52,573 nucleotides of DNA from Prevotella sp. GTDB lineage: Bacteria; Bacteroidota; Bacteroidia; Bacteroidales; Bacteroidaceae. Below the pieces are notes generated by a model. It made no database searches. It worked only from the letters and a program-made list of their open reading frames with translations, and was not told the origin of the DNA. Made by a program: the position numbers and the translations under genes. Below, one piece after another: positions 44,293 through 51,788 of the stretch. Numbering within the stretch: position 1 is the first letter of the stretch; each line of letters begins with the position of its first letter. The stretch spans positions 1-52,573 of the forward strand of contig JAFZAP010000001.1 of assembly GCA_017557185.1 (NCBI GenBank), read 5' to 3'.

Positions 44293-44300
44293 TACCTTTG
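44293..44300 (+). promoter_or_regulatory. -7 box of the second sigma-factor gene
   Basis: TACCTTTG lies 35 bp before the ATG at 44335. The nearest upstream TTG (44277-44279) is only 13 bp away, so the -33 element is not clear. Confidence 0.45.
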
Positions 44301-44334
44301 TGCGTCTAACGGGTAAAAATCTCTAATTCAGAAG

Positions 44335-44826
44335 ATGACAATGACACAACTTGAACAACAATTCACGCAAACCATCAAGCAGCACAAGAGCACCATCTAC
44401 ACCGTGTGCTACATGTTCTCGCAAGATGCCGACGAGGTCAACGATCTCTTCCAGGAAGTACTAGTGAACCTGTGGAAGGGCTTCGAAGGCTTCGAGCAGC
44501 GCAGCGACATCCGCACATGGATCTACCGGGTGGCGCTGAACACCTGCATCTCTCTCGACAGGAAGAAGCGTCGGCAGGCCACCGCTCGCCTCTCTATGGA
44601 CATCAACCTCTTCGAAGACCGCGACGAGGACACGCGCCAGGTGGACATGCTCCACGAGCGCATCGCCAAGCTGCAGCCCTTCGATCGCGCTATCGTACTC
44701 CTCTGGCTTGAGAACCTGCCCTACGACGAGATTGGTCAGATCGTGGGTATCTCCGCCAAGAACGTCGGCGTGCGCCTCTATCGCATCCGCGAGCAACTGA
44801 AACAAAGTAACAACGTAACCAAGTAA
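44335..44826 (+). CDS. RNA polymerase ECF-type sigma factor
   Basis: This 163-residue sigma factor has region 2 at about 10-80 (STIYTVCYMFSQDADEVNDLFQEVLVNLWKG, then RSDIRTWIYRVALNTC) and region 4 at about 108-155 (LQPFDRAIVLLWLENLPYDEIGQIVGISAKNVGVRLYRIREQL). It differs from the FecI-like factor at 727: there is no FecR or TonB receptor next door, and the gene instead precedes a small membrane protein 12 bp downstream. That protein may be its membrane partner. Targets cannot be read from the window. Confidence 0.93.
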   Translation: MTMTQLEQQFTQTIKQHKSTIYTVCYMFSQDADEVNDLFQEVLVNLWKGFEGFEQRSDIRTWIYRVALNTCISLDRKKRRQATARLSMDINLFEDRDEDTRQVDMLHERIAKLQPFDRAIVLLWLENLPYDEIGQIVGISAKNVGVRLYRIREQLKQSNNVTK

Positions 44827-44838
44827 CAAAGTAAAATT

Positions 44839-45438
44839 ATGGAAACAATGAATGATTTTGATCTCGACAACATGCGCCAGCAAATGGAAACCCTGAAGAA
44901 GAAGCTGGAGAAACAGGAAATCGTGAACGACCGCGTACTTCGCCAGTCGATGAAGAAGACGGTCAACAGCATCAGCGTACGCTACTACATCGTGATGGCA
45001 ATCGGATTGCTGATGGTACCCTATACGTATTTCGTGTTCTACGAGCACCTTGGATTATCGCTGGCCTTCAGCATAGCAAGTGGCATCTTGATGCTTGTGT
45101 GCGTGGGTGCCACCTATTATAATAATCTCAACCTGAGCAATTCGAACATGATGCATGAAAACCTGCTCGACGTGCGTCGCAGGATGGCACGCGCCAAGAA
45201 GTTCGATGCCAACTGGCTCTTCTTCGGCATACCCGCCATCATCGTTTGGTTGGCTTGGCTCGGCTATGAGTTCAATCAGAAAGATGCCGACACAGCTTTG
45301 TTAATGATCATCGGCGCCGTCGTCGGCGGTACCATTGGTGCCATCATCGGCTTCACAATGCACTTCAAGACCCAGCGCCAGTATCAGGAGATCATCGACC
45401 AGATAGAGGATATGGAAGCTATGGAAGACGACCGATGA
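44839..45438 (+). CDS. Membrane protein with N-terminal coiled coil, possible sigma-factor partner
   Basis: This 199-residue protein is not recognised by family. Residues 8-45 are charged and helical (DNMRQQMETLKKKLEKQEIVNDRVL), likely a coiled coil. Four membrane segments follow, at about 53-68 (YYIVMAIGLLMVPYTYF), 72-92, 124-142 (LFFGIPAIIVWLAWLG) and 152-172 (LLMIIGAVVGGTIGAIIGF). A short acidic coil ends the protein. It lies 12 bp after the sigma gene, so the pair is probably one operon, and the cytoplasmic N-terminus could hold the sigma factor; this is inference from position. The start may equally be ATG 44848 (MNDFDLDN). A strong terminator follows. Confidence 0.75.
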   Translation: METMNDFDLDNMRQQMETLKKKLEKQEIVNDRVLRQSMKKTVNSISVRYYIVMAIGLLMVPYTYFVFYEHLGLSLAFSIASGILMLVCVGATYYNNLNLSNSNMMHENLLDVRRRMARAKKFDANWLFFGIPAIIVWLAWLGYEFNQKDADTALLMIIGAVVGGTIGAIIGFTMHFKTQRQYQEIIDQIEDMEAMEDDR

Positions 45439-45484
45439 GCGTCTCTCAATGAATGATTCAGGCTTTACAGGCCAGTGGAGTAAT

Positions 45485-45522
45485 CCCCCTCTTGTTCCTC
45501 GTGTGGAATGAGAGGGGGTTTT
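45485..45522 (+). terminator. Intrinsic terminator of the sigma/membrane-protein operon
   Basis: CCCCCTCT (45485-45492) pairs with AGAGGGGG (45511-45518), extended by TTCC/GGAA inside, and is followed by TTTTCGTTT. It lies 47 bp past the stop codon. Confidence 0.85.
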
Positions 45523-45542
45523 CGTTTGTGCTTGGTGACAAG

Positions 45543-45809
45543 GTGTGACAATTGTGACAAAGGACAATGCGTTTTTTGCACGCCCAAGAAAATCGAGTAG
45601 AAGAATAAGATAACAAATAATTAAATAAATATATAAATATGTTAATATATATATAAAATATAATACTTTAATAATAATGATATGTATAATAATATGATGA
45701 TAATTATTATATTTATTCAATTTTTATTCTATTATTTTGTATTTTTATTCTACCCCGCCAGACTGGAGTGTGCAAAAGTGACAGTCACAATTGTCACAAT
45801 TGTCACAAA
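45543..45809. repeat. 267-bp inverted-repeat element with very AT-rich core
   Basis: The left end TGTGACAATTGTGAC (45544-45558) is mirrored at the right, where TGTCACAATTG is iterated (about 45783-45806). Inside, TTTTTGCAC (left, about 45573) and GTGTGCAAAA (right, about 45768) also face one another, as do GTAGAA and TTCTAC. The core, about 45606-45755, is roughly one tenth G+C by eye. There is no gene. It could be a non-autonomous mobile element or a replication/partition-like site. Confidence 0.65.
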
Positions 45810-45907
45810 TCGGGAGAAGGAGAGTGAGTGAGAAATGCTAAAGAATTGATTATCAATTAGTTATAAATAAATTACCGCCGAATTAGCAAGCCCCCGTGCG
45901 TTCTAAA

Positions 45908-45936
45908 CCCTATGTTTTGCAGCGCCAAACATAGGG
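45908..45936. repeat. Hairpin CCCTATGTTT/AAACATAGGG
   Basis: A perfect 10-bp stem encloses the 9-nt loop TGCAGCGCC. It stands alone in gene-free DNA between the AT-rich element and the third 22-bp array, with no T-run after it, so a terminator role is not supported. Confidence 0.7.
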
Positions 45937-46028
45937 ATTTGCGAGGCAATCAACATTTGTTTATGGGTTAAAGAGCCGTTTGCATGCGAAAAAGCGTGAA
46001 TTTCTCAATGCTTTTGCTCTTCGCATCA

Positions 46029-46172
46029 AAGACATGCTCTGCATCATCTGGAGCATAGCTCTGCATCATCTGGAGCATAGCTCTGTATCGTGTAGAGCAT
46101 AGCTCTGTATCGTGTAGAGCATAGCTCTGTAACATCTGGAGCATAGCTCTATCTAGTCGGGAGCATTGTTTA
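46029..46172. repeat. 22-bp-period palindromic repeat array (copy 3, best preserved)
   Basis: Seven units start every 22 bp from 46029 to 46161. Five central cores are identical (GAGCATAGCTCT at 46051, 46073, 46095, 46117 and 46139); the end cores are degenerate. Linkers are 10 nt, with pairs of identical neighbours (GCATCATCTG twice, GTATCGTGTA twice). It lies immediately downstream of the U32 gene stop. Confidence 0.92.
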
Positions 46173-46192
46173 GGAAGTTCCCGAGTTTGTTT

Positions 46193-47440
46193 TTACGATT
46201 CAGCCTTGATGATTTTGAAGAGTTTGTCGTTGGGACGCACTTTTTCGGGCACAGGAATGGCTGCTAGCTGGTGTTGCTGGGCAATTTTAGTGGGATTGCC
46301 GTCGTTATCGTGAATCTCAGCGACATCTACCCACAGCGCACCTGTGGTAGGACCGGAGATGAACAGGCGGTCGCCCACCTGGAACGTCGTAGCATCGACG
46401 CTCACCTCAGCCACGCCGATTCGTGAGAAATACTTCGTGACACGACCCACGAGTTGCTTGCGCTCGGTGGCATTCGAGCCATACGACTTATTCCATTCGC
46501 CGAGCCGCTGGCCCTGATAGTAGCCGTCCCAGAATCCGCGGTTGAAGACGGTGGCAAGCCGCTGATCCCATTCGTCCTTTCTCTCCTCGGAGAACTGCTT
46601 CGTAACGACAGCCTCGATGGCCTCCTTGTAGCATTTCACGACGGTATAGACGTATTCCGGTCCGCGGGCGCGACCTTCTATTTTAAACACGCGCACGCCT
46701 GCGTGCATCAGGCGATCGATGAAGCGGATGGTCTTCAGGTCCTTCGGACTCATCAGGTATTTGTTGTCAACCTCAATCTCGTTGCCCGTTTCGGCATCGG
46801 TGAGGATGTAGGAACGGCGGCAGATCTGGATGCACTCGCCGCGATTGGCCGAGCGGTTGGCGTCGTGCAGACTCATATAGCACTTTCCTGACACCGCCAT
46901 GCAAAGAGCCCCGTGACAGAACATCTCGATGCGCACCAGTTCACCACGCGGCCCGCGAATCTGCTGTTCCTCGATTTGGCGGTGAATCTCAGCCACTTGG
47001 TCGAGGTTCAGCTCGCGCGCCAACACCACCACGTCGGCGAACTGCGCGTAGAACTTCAGCGCCTCGACATTCGAGATGTTCAGCTGTGTCGAGAGATGCA
47101 CCTCTACGCCGCGTTCTATGCAATATTGCATCACCGCAATGTCGCAGGCGATGACTGCCGTGATGCCTGCCTCGCGAGCAGCATCTACAATCTGGTGCAT
47201 CGTCGGAATGTCGCCGTCGTAGATGATGGTGTTCACGGTCAGGTACGTCTTGATGCCTGCGTTGTTGCACGTCTCGGCAATCTCGTGCAGGTCGTCGATG
47301 GTAAAATGGTTGGCCGAGTGGGAGCGCATGTTCAGTTGTCCGATACCGAAATAGACGCTGTCGGCACCTGCCTTGATGGCTGCTGCCAGCGACTCGCGCG
47401 AGCCCACGGGAGCCATGATTTCAAAGTCTTTCACGTTCAT
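46193..47440 (-). CDS. U32 peptidase-family protein (TrhP/YegQ-like)
   Basis: This 415-residue protein begins FEIMAPVGSRESLAAAIKAGADSVYFG, the conserved U32 start, and contains the family Cys/His segment MFCHGALCMAVSGKCYMSLHDANRSANRGECIQICR (about residues 168-205; Cys residues at the spacing of a metal or Fe-S site) and the motif FKIEGRARGPEYV. Members of this group in other bacteria act in tRNA wobble-uridine hydroxylation rather than proteolysis; I favour that role but the subgroup is uncertain. The predicted promoter ends five bases before the ATG, so the mRNA may lack a leader. The dispersed TAACTTTG repeat lies just upstream. Confidence 0.9.
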   Translation of the reverse strand: MNVKDFEIMAPVGSRESLAAAIKAGADSVYFGIGQLNMRSHSANHFTIDDLHEIAETCNNAGIKTYLTVNTIIYDGDIPTMHQIVDAAREAGITAVIACDIAVMQYCIERGVEVHLSTQLNISNVEALKFYAQFADVVVLARELNLDQVAEIHRQIEEQQIRGPRGELVRIEMFCHGALCMAVSGKCYMSLHDANRSANRGECIQICRRSYILTDAETGNEIEVDNKYLMSPKDLKTIRFIDRLMHAGVRVFKIEGRARGPEYVYTVVKCYKEAIEAVVTKQFSEERKDEWDQRLATVFNRGFWDGYYQGQRLGEWNKSYGSNATERKQLVGRVTKYFSRIGVAEVSVDATTFQVGDRLFISGPTTGALWVDVAEIHDNDGNPTKIAQQHQLAAIPVPEKVRPNDKLFKIIKAES

Positions 47441-47445
47441 GGGTG

Positions 47446-47477
47446 CAAAGATACGACTAAGTGAGCGAAAAGCAAAA
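47446..47477 (-). promoter_or_regulatory. Promoter of the U32 gene, predicted start at or next to the ATG
   Basis: On the minus strand TTTTG (47477-47473) and TATCTTTG (47453-47446) are 19 bp apart. Only CACCC separates the box from ATG, so transcription should begin at or within a few bases of the start codon. Confidence 0.65.
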
Positions 47478-47521
47478 GAAAAAGGCGTTTTTTTCTTTTC
47501 TTTTCCGAACGGGAGTATCTT

Positions 47522-47606
47522 CGGCGTTAGCCAAAGTTAGCGAAAACCGAGGGTAGAACAAAATAAATCGCGATTTATTTTTTATGCCGAGGTGCATCCT
47601 ACCTTC
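47522..47606 (-). repeat. Dispersed repeat carrying a TAACTTTG box (inverted copy)
   Basis: Read on the minus strand it matches 29400-29475: GATGCACCTCGGCATAAAAA, then CTCGGTTTTCGCTAACTTTG. The -7 box is at 47539-47532 and would fire toward the U32 gene. The opposite edge abuts a TACCTTTG box (47619-47626) facing the C1 peptidase gene. Confidence 0.75.
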
Positions 47607-47618
47607 AACTTTTTTTCT

Positions 47619-47626
47619 TACCTTTG
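47619..47626 (+). promoter_or_regulatory. -7 box of the C1 peptidase gene
   Basis: TACCTTTG lies 29 bp before ATG 47656 and eight bases before an alternative in-frame ATG at 47635. No convincing TTG is found 20 bp upstream. Confidence 0.5.
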
Positions 47627-47655
47627 CATCCGAAATGAGCATCATACGTCGAACA

Positions 47656-48738
47656 ATGAGGAAACAAAGGTTTTCGGCTCTTCTGTCGAGGGTAGGGCAG
47701 TGTGTCTGTCTGCTTGCCTTGCTGGCAGCTTGCGGCCGACCGGCACCGACGGAGAAAAAGGCTGACGGAAAAGCCGCGCGACAAGGTGATAGCCTCGTCA
47801 TTACTGATGAGGTGAGGCTTCCGTGTACGCCTGTGAAGCAGCAAGGTCACAGCTCGCTCTGCTGGATCTATGCGATGCTTGCCACCATCGAGACCGAACA
47901 CCTCGTGCAGGGTGACTCCGTGAACCTATCCCCCGTCTATCTCACCCGTCAGTATCTCTCGACAGAGGCCGAGGCGTATTACTTCGCACAAGGCAAGGGC
48001 CGTCTGTCGCAACGAGGAATGGCGCCGATGACACTTCACCTGATTGGCCGTTACGGTGTGCAACCCTACGACTATTACCACGCTCATCAGAATGTCAATA
48101 TGAACGTATTGTGGCGACGGGTGGGCAAACTGGCACGCACCGCAGCAACACGCCGTATGGGTGTGGAAACCTACCGCCGGCAACTCGATGACCTGCTCGA
48201 CCAGGAGTTGGGCTTCATGCCTCGCTACGTGCATATGCTTGGTGCCGAATACACCAATGGGGAGTTCGGGCGTAGCGTATGCTTGGCAGACGAATGGGTG
48301 GCACTGACTTCCTTCACCCATCATCCCTATGGTACGCGTTTCCAACTGGAGGTGCCCGACAACGTGATGGACGACACGTTCCTGAATGTCCCCCTCGACA
48401 CGCTGATGGCCATCATTGACCGCTCGCTGGGCAACGGTCATCCCGTGTGTTGGGAGGGCGATATCAGCGAGGAAGGATTCTCGTTCCAGAAGGGATTCGG
48501 CAGACTGAAGGAGGAAGGCGATGCGGCTCGGCGACAGCGAGAGTTCGAATCGTTCCAGACAACCGACGATCACTGCATGGTGCTCGTAGGACTGGCTCGC
48601 GATAATGCCGGCCGTCGCTACTACCTCGCCAAGAACTCGTGGGGCACAGGCAACCGCTTCGGCGGCTATATGTATCTGTCGGAGGACTACGTCCGCCTGA
48701 AGACCATCTGCATCGTTGCACATCACGACCAGCTATGA
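47656..48738 (+). CDS. Papain-like (C1) cysteine peptidase lipoprotein
   Basis: This 360-residue lipoprotein has the lipobox LLALLAAC (acylated Cys26). The catalytic core has the oxyanion Gln and nucleophile in PVKQQGHSSLCWIYAM (Cys69), the His in TTDDHCMVLVGLARD, and the Asn in YYLAKNSWGTGNRFGGYMYLS. The spacing and the long middle region resemble the C1B bleomycin-hydrolase/aminopeptidase C group. It should act in the periplasm or at the surface on small peptides. ATG 47656 was chosen because it leaves a leader of about 24 nt; ATG 47635 would add seven residues. The M16 peptidase follows 41 bp downstream, suggesting a peptide-processing pair. Confidence 0.92.
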   Translation: MRKQRFSALLSRVGQCVCLLALLAACGRPAPTEKKADGKAARQGDSLVITDEVRLPCTPVKQQGHSSLCWIYAMLATIETEHLVQGDSVNLSPVYLTRQYLSTEAEAYYFAQGKGRLSQRGMAPMTLHLIGRYGVQPYDYYHAHQNVNMNVLWRRVGKLARTAATRRMGVETYRRQLDDLLDQELGFMPRYVHMLGAEYTNGEFGRSVCLADEWVALTSFTHHPYGTRFQLEVPDNVMDDTFLNVPLDTLMAIIDRSLGNGHPVCWEGDISEEGFSFQKGFGRLKEEGDAARRQREFESFQTTDDHCMVLVGLARDNAGRRYYLAKNSWGTGNRFGGYMYLSEDYVRLKTICIVAHHDQL

Positions 48739-48779
48739 TACAGAAAATAGTAATACTTATTCATACCAAAAACTACAAC

Positions 48780-51602
48780 ATGAAACTTAGAAATCTTTTC
48801 GCAACACTGTTGGTGTTTGTCTGCGCCACAACGCAGGCACAGCAGATGCCGCCCATCCCCGTGGATGAGGCCGTGCGTATCGGAAAACTCGACAACGGAT
48901 TGACTTACTACATCCGTCACAACAACTGGCCAGAACACCGAGCCAACTTCTACATCGCTCAGAAGGTGGGCTCCATTCAAGAGGAGGAGAGTCAGCGCGG
49001 ACTCGCCCACTTCCTGGAACACATGGCCTTCAACGGAAGCGACCACTTCAAGGGCAACCAGCTCATCTCGTGGCTAGAGTCTATCGGCGTGCAGTTCGGT
49101 GGCGACCTGAATGCCTATACCAGCATCGATCAGACGGTCTACAACATCGACAACGTGCCAACAGCGCGCCAGTCGGCTCTCGACTCGTGCATGCTCATCC
49201 TGCGCGATTGGTCGACGGGACTGCTCCTTGAGCCGGAGGAAATCGATAAGGAACGCGGTGTCATCCATGAGGAATGGCGTATGCGCACATCGGCTAACAG
49301 CCGTATGCTGGAGCGCAACCTGCCGGCACTCTATCCCGGTTCGAAGTACGGCGTGCGCTATCCCATCGGTCTGATGTCGGTGATCGACAACTTCAGTCCG
49401 CAAGAGCTGCGCGACTACTACGAGAAGTGGTACCATCCTTCCAATCAGGGACTTATCATTGTGGGTGATATCGATATCGACCATACTGAAGCGATGATCA
49501 AGCAGCTCTTCTCCGATATCACGAATCCTGAGAATGCTGCGCCCATCGTGGCAGAGCCTGTGCCCGACACCGCCGAGCCTATTGTCATCATCGACAAGGA
49601 CAAGGAGCAGCGCACATCAGCGGTAGAGGTGATGTTCAAGCACGATACATACCCCGACTCGCTGAAGGGCGATATGTCGTATCTCATCTATAACTACGTG
49701 AAAGGTGCTACGCTGTCGTTGCTCAACCGCCGACTCTCCGAGGTGGCTGAGAAAGCCGACTGCCCCTTCGTGAGTGCTTCGGCCAGAGACGGCAACTATA
49801 TCTTCTCAAAGACTAAGGACGCACTTGACCTTACTGTTGTGCCGAAGGAGATGTCGATGATGGGTGAGGCGCTGCAGGCTTTGGTCGCCGAGGCTCGTCG
49901 CGTAGCTGAGTTCGGATACATGCAAAGTGAGTATGACCGCTACAAGGCCGACTACCTGAGCTCGCTCGAGAAGTCGTACTCCAATCGCGACAAGCGTTAC
50001 AACTCGCAGTTCTATGCCCAGTGTCGCGGCCATTTCCTTGCCAACGAGCCTATGCCGCCCATCGAGTTCACCTACCAGACGATGAATCAGATTGTGCCGG
50101 CTATTCCCTTCGATGCCGTTAATAGCTTCGCCAAGGAATTGTTCAGTGTGGTCGAGAAGGATTCAAACATGGTCGTGGTGTCGTTCAACAACGAGAAGGA
50201 GGGCAACGTCTATCCTACCCGCGAAGGTCTGCTCGCTTCTATCGGCAACGCCCGTTCGCAGCAGTTGGAGGCCTATGTCGACAATGTGAAGAACGAACCG
50301 CTCATCGCCCAACTGCCCAAGCCAGGCAAGATCAAGAAGGAAATCCGCAACGAGAAGTTCGGCTACACCGAGCTGAAGCTCTCAAACGGTGTCACCGTGC
50401 TCATGAAGCATACTGACTTCAAGAAGGATCAGGTGTTGCTCTCGGGCAAGGGTCCTGGTGGCGAGTCGCTCTATGGTCCGAAGGACTATCGCAACCTGCA
50501 GTTGCTGAACAACGCTGTCAGCGCGAGCGGTCTTGGCAACTTCTCGTCGCAGGAACTCTCGAAGGCGCTTGCAGGCAAGATTGCCAACGCTGGTGTCTCC
50601 ATGAACGGGCGTCACATGATGGCCAGTGGTTCGTCGACTCCGAAGGATGTGGAGACGATGTTGCAGCTGCTATACCTCAAATTCACCAATATCAGCAAGG
50701 ACGAGAAGTCGTATCAGAACCTCATCTCACAACTCGAGGTGAGCTTGAAGAATCGCTCGCTGTCGCCAGAAACGGCACTCACCGACTCGCTCACTGCTAC
50801 GATCTACGGCCACAACCCGCGTCTGGAACCGTTGACGATAGAAGCCCTGAAGGATGTCGACTACGACCGCATGCTTGAAATCATGCGTGAGCGCACTGCC
50901 TCAGCTCGCGACTGGACGTTCTATCTTGTTGGCAACTACGATGAACAGACCATTCGTCCGCTCATCTGCCAGTATCTCGGTTCTCTTCCCGCTAAGGGAA
51001 AGGCGGTGAAAGCCGAGCGCATATCGTTCCTGCAGAAGGGCAAGATCAACAACACCTTCAACCGCAAGCAGGAAACGCCGAAGTGCAATGCCTACATGAT
51101 ATGGTTCAACGAGGATATACCCTTCACGCTGGAGCGCAGCATACAGGCCAGTATCACCGGACAGATTCTGCGTATGGTCTATACGAAGGAGATACGCGAA
51201 GAGGCTTCGGCTGCCTATAGCGTCAGTGCATCGGGCAGTGCCGGACTCGATGACGACGGCTATCACCTCGTTCAGTTCTATGCCTACTGTCCCATGCAGC
51301 CAGAGAAACGCGAAACAGCCGTCTATCTGCTTGAGAAGGGCGTCAACGACCTCGCAGTAAGCTGTGATCCCGAGAAGCTCGACAAGGTGAAAGAGGTGAT
51401 GCTGAAACGAGCCGACGACGATCAGAAGGAGAACAGTCATTGGCATAACGTCATCCAGACTTGGCACGAAGACGGAATCGACATGAATACCGACTACAAG
51501 GCCACCGTTCAGGCACAGACACCCGAGAAGATTTCCGCATTCGTGAAGGAAGTGCTCAGCAGCGGTAACTTCATCACAGTGATGATGTTGCCAGAGGAAT
51601 AA
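48780..51602 (+). CDS. M16-family (pitrilysin/insulinase-like) zinc metallopeptidase
   Basis: This 940-residue exported peptidase has a signal peptide (1-20, ending TTQA|QQ). The inverted zinc motif HFLEH is at 77-81 (His77, Glu80, His81) within GLAHFLEHMAFNGSDHF, with the downstream Glu helix ERGVIHEEWRMR near residue 157. Two M16 halves are visible: an active N-terminal domain (about 30-240) with its R/Y-type partner, and a second pair (about 515-930) without the zinc motif but with a SGKGPGGESLYGPKDY start. It probably degrades imported or periplasmic peptides, together with the C1 peptidase upstream. The start at 48780 directly precedes the signal peptide; the frame is open upstream into the previous gene but that part is not coding. 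Confidence 0.95.
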   Translation: MKLRNLFATLLVFVCATTQAQQMPPIPVDEAVRIGKLDNGLTYYIRHNNWPEHRANFYIAQKVGSIQEEESQRGLAHFLEHMAFNGSDHFKGNQLISWLESIGVQFGGDLNAYTSIDQTVYNIDNVPTARQSALDSCMLILRDWSTGLLLEPEEIDKERGVIHEEWRMRTSANSRMLERNLPALYPGSKYGVRYPIGLMSVIDNFSPQELRDYYEKWYHPSNQGLIIVGDIDIDHTEAMIKQLFSDITNPENAAPIVAEPVPDTAEPIVIIDKDKEQRTSAVEVMFKHDTYPDSLKGDMSYLIYNYVKGATLSLLNRRLSEVAEKADCPFVSASARDGNYIFSKTKDALDLTVVPKEMSMMGEALQALVAEARRVAEFGYMQSEYDRYKADYLSSLEKSYSNRDKRYNSQFYAQCRGHFLANEPMPPIEFTYQTMNQIVPAIPFDAVNSFAKELFSVVEKDSNMVVVSFNNEKEGNVYPTREGLLASIGNARSQQLEAYVDNVKNEPLIAQLPKPGKIKKEIRNEKFGYTELKLSNGVTVLMKHTDFKKDQVLLSGKGPGGESLYGPKDYRNLQLLNNAVSASGLGNFSSQELSKALAGKIANAGVSMNGRHMMASGSSTPKDVETMLQLLYLKFTNISKDEKSYQNLISQLEVSLKNRSLSPETALTDSLTATIYGHNPRLEPLTIEALKDVDYDRMLEIMRERTASARDWTFYLVGNYDEQTIRPLICQYLGSLPAKGKAVKAERISFLQKGKINNTFNRKQETPKCNAYMIWFNEDIPFTLERSIQASITGQILRMVYTKEIREEASAAYSVSASGSAGLDDDGYHLVQFYAYCPMQPEKRETAVYLLEKGVNDLAVSCDPEKLDKVKEVMLKRADDDQKENSHWHNVIQTWHEDGIDMNTDYKATVQAQTPEKISAFVKEVLSSGNFITVMMLPEE

Positions 51603-51624
51603 CAACACGTTTTCGGCGATTTAT

Positions 51625-51655
51625 TTTGTCAAACCATAAAAATGATGTAACTTTG
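51625..51655 (+). promoter_or_regulatory. metK promoter
   Basis: TTTG at 51625-51628 and TAACTTTG at 51648-51655 are 19 bp apart. The predicted start near 51661 gives a leader of about 128 nt containing the three-unit hairpin array. Confidence 0.75.
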
Positions 51656-51683
51656 CACCCTCTAAGCAGAGTTACATCATTTC

Positions 51684-51773
51684 TTTGAACGCACCGTAGG
51701 TGCAATTGAACTCTTTGAACGTGCCGCAGGCACATTTGAACTATTTGAACGTGCCGCAGGCACACTTGAACAT
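51684..51773 (+). repeat. Three-unit 30-bp TTGAAC hairpin array in the metK leader
   Basis: TTTGAAC occurs at 51684, 51714 and 51744, exactly 30 bp apart. Each is followed by a 5-bp stem, 3-nt loop hairpin (GCACCGTAGGTGC, then GTGCCGCAGGCAC twice) and by a second TTGAAC. The first hairpin differs from the others at paired positions, keeping the stem intact. The last unit ends about 15 bp before the ATG. Confidence 0.88.
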
Positions 51774-51788
51774 TTAAACCATTGTAGT

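Noticed and set aside
46029-46172. CRISPR array
   Set aside because: Repeat cores are 12 nt and linkers 10 nt, linkers are partly identical to each other, and no cas genes are present. The pattern occurs at three places with diverged cores.
51661-51788. SAM riboswitch in the metK leader
   Set aside because: The leader consists of the three-unit hairpin array; none of the conserved cores of known SAM riboswitches that I can recall is visible. The metY leader gave the same result.
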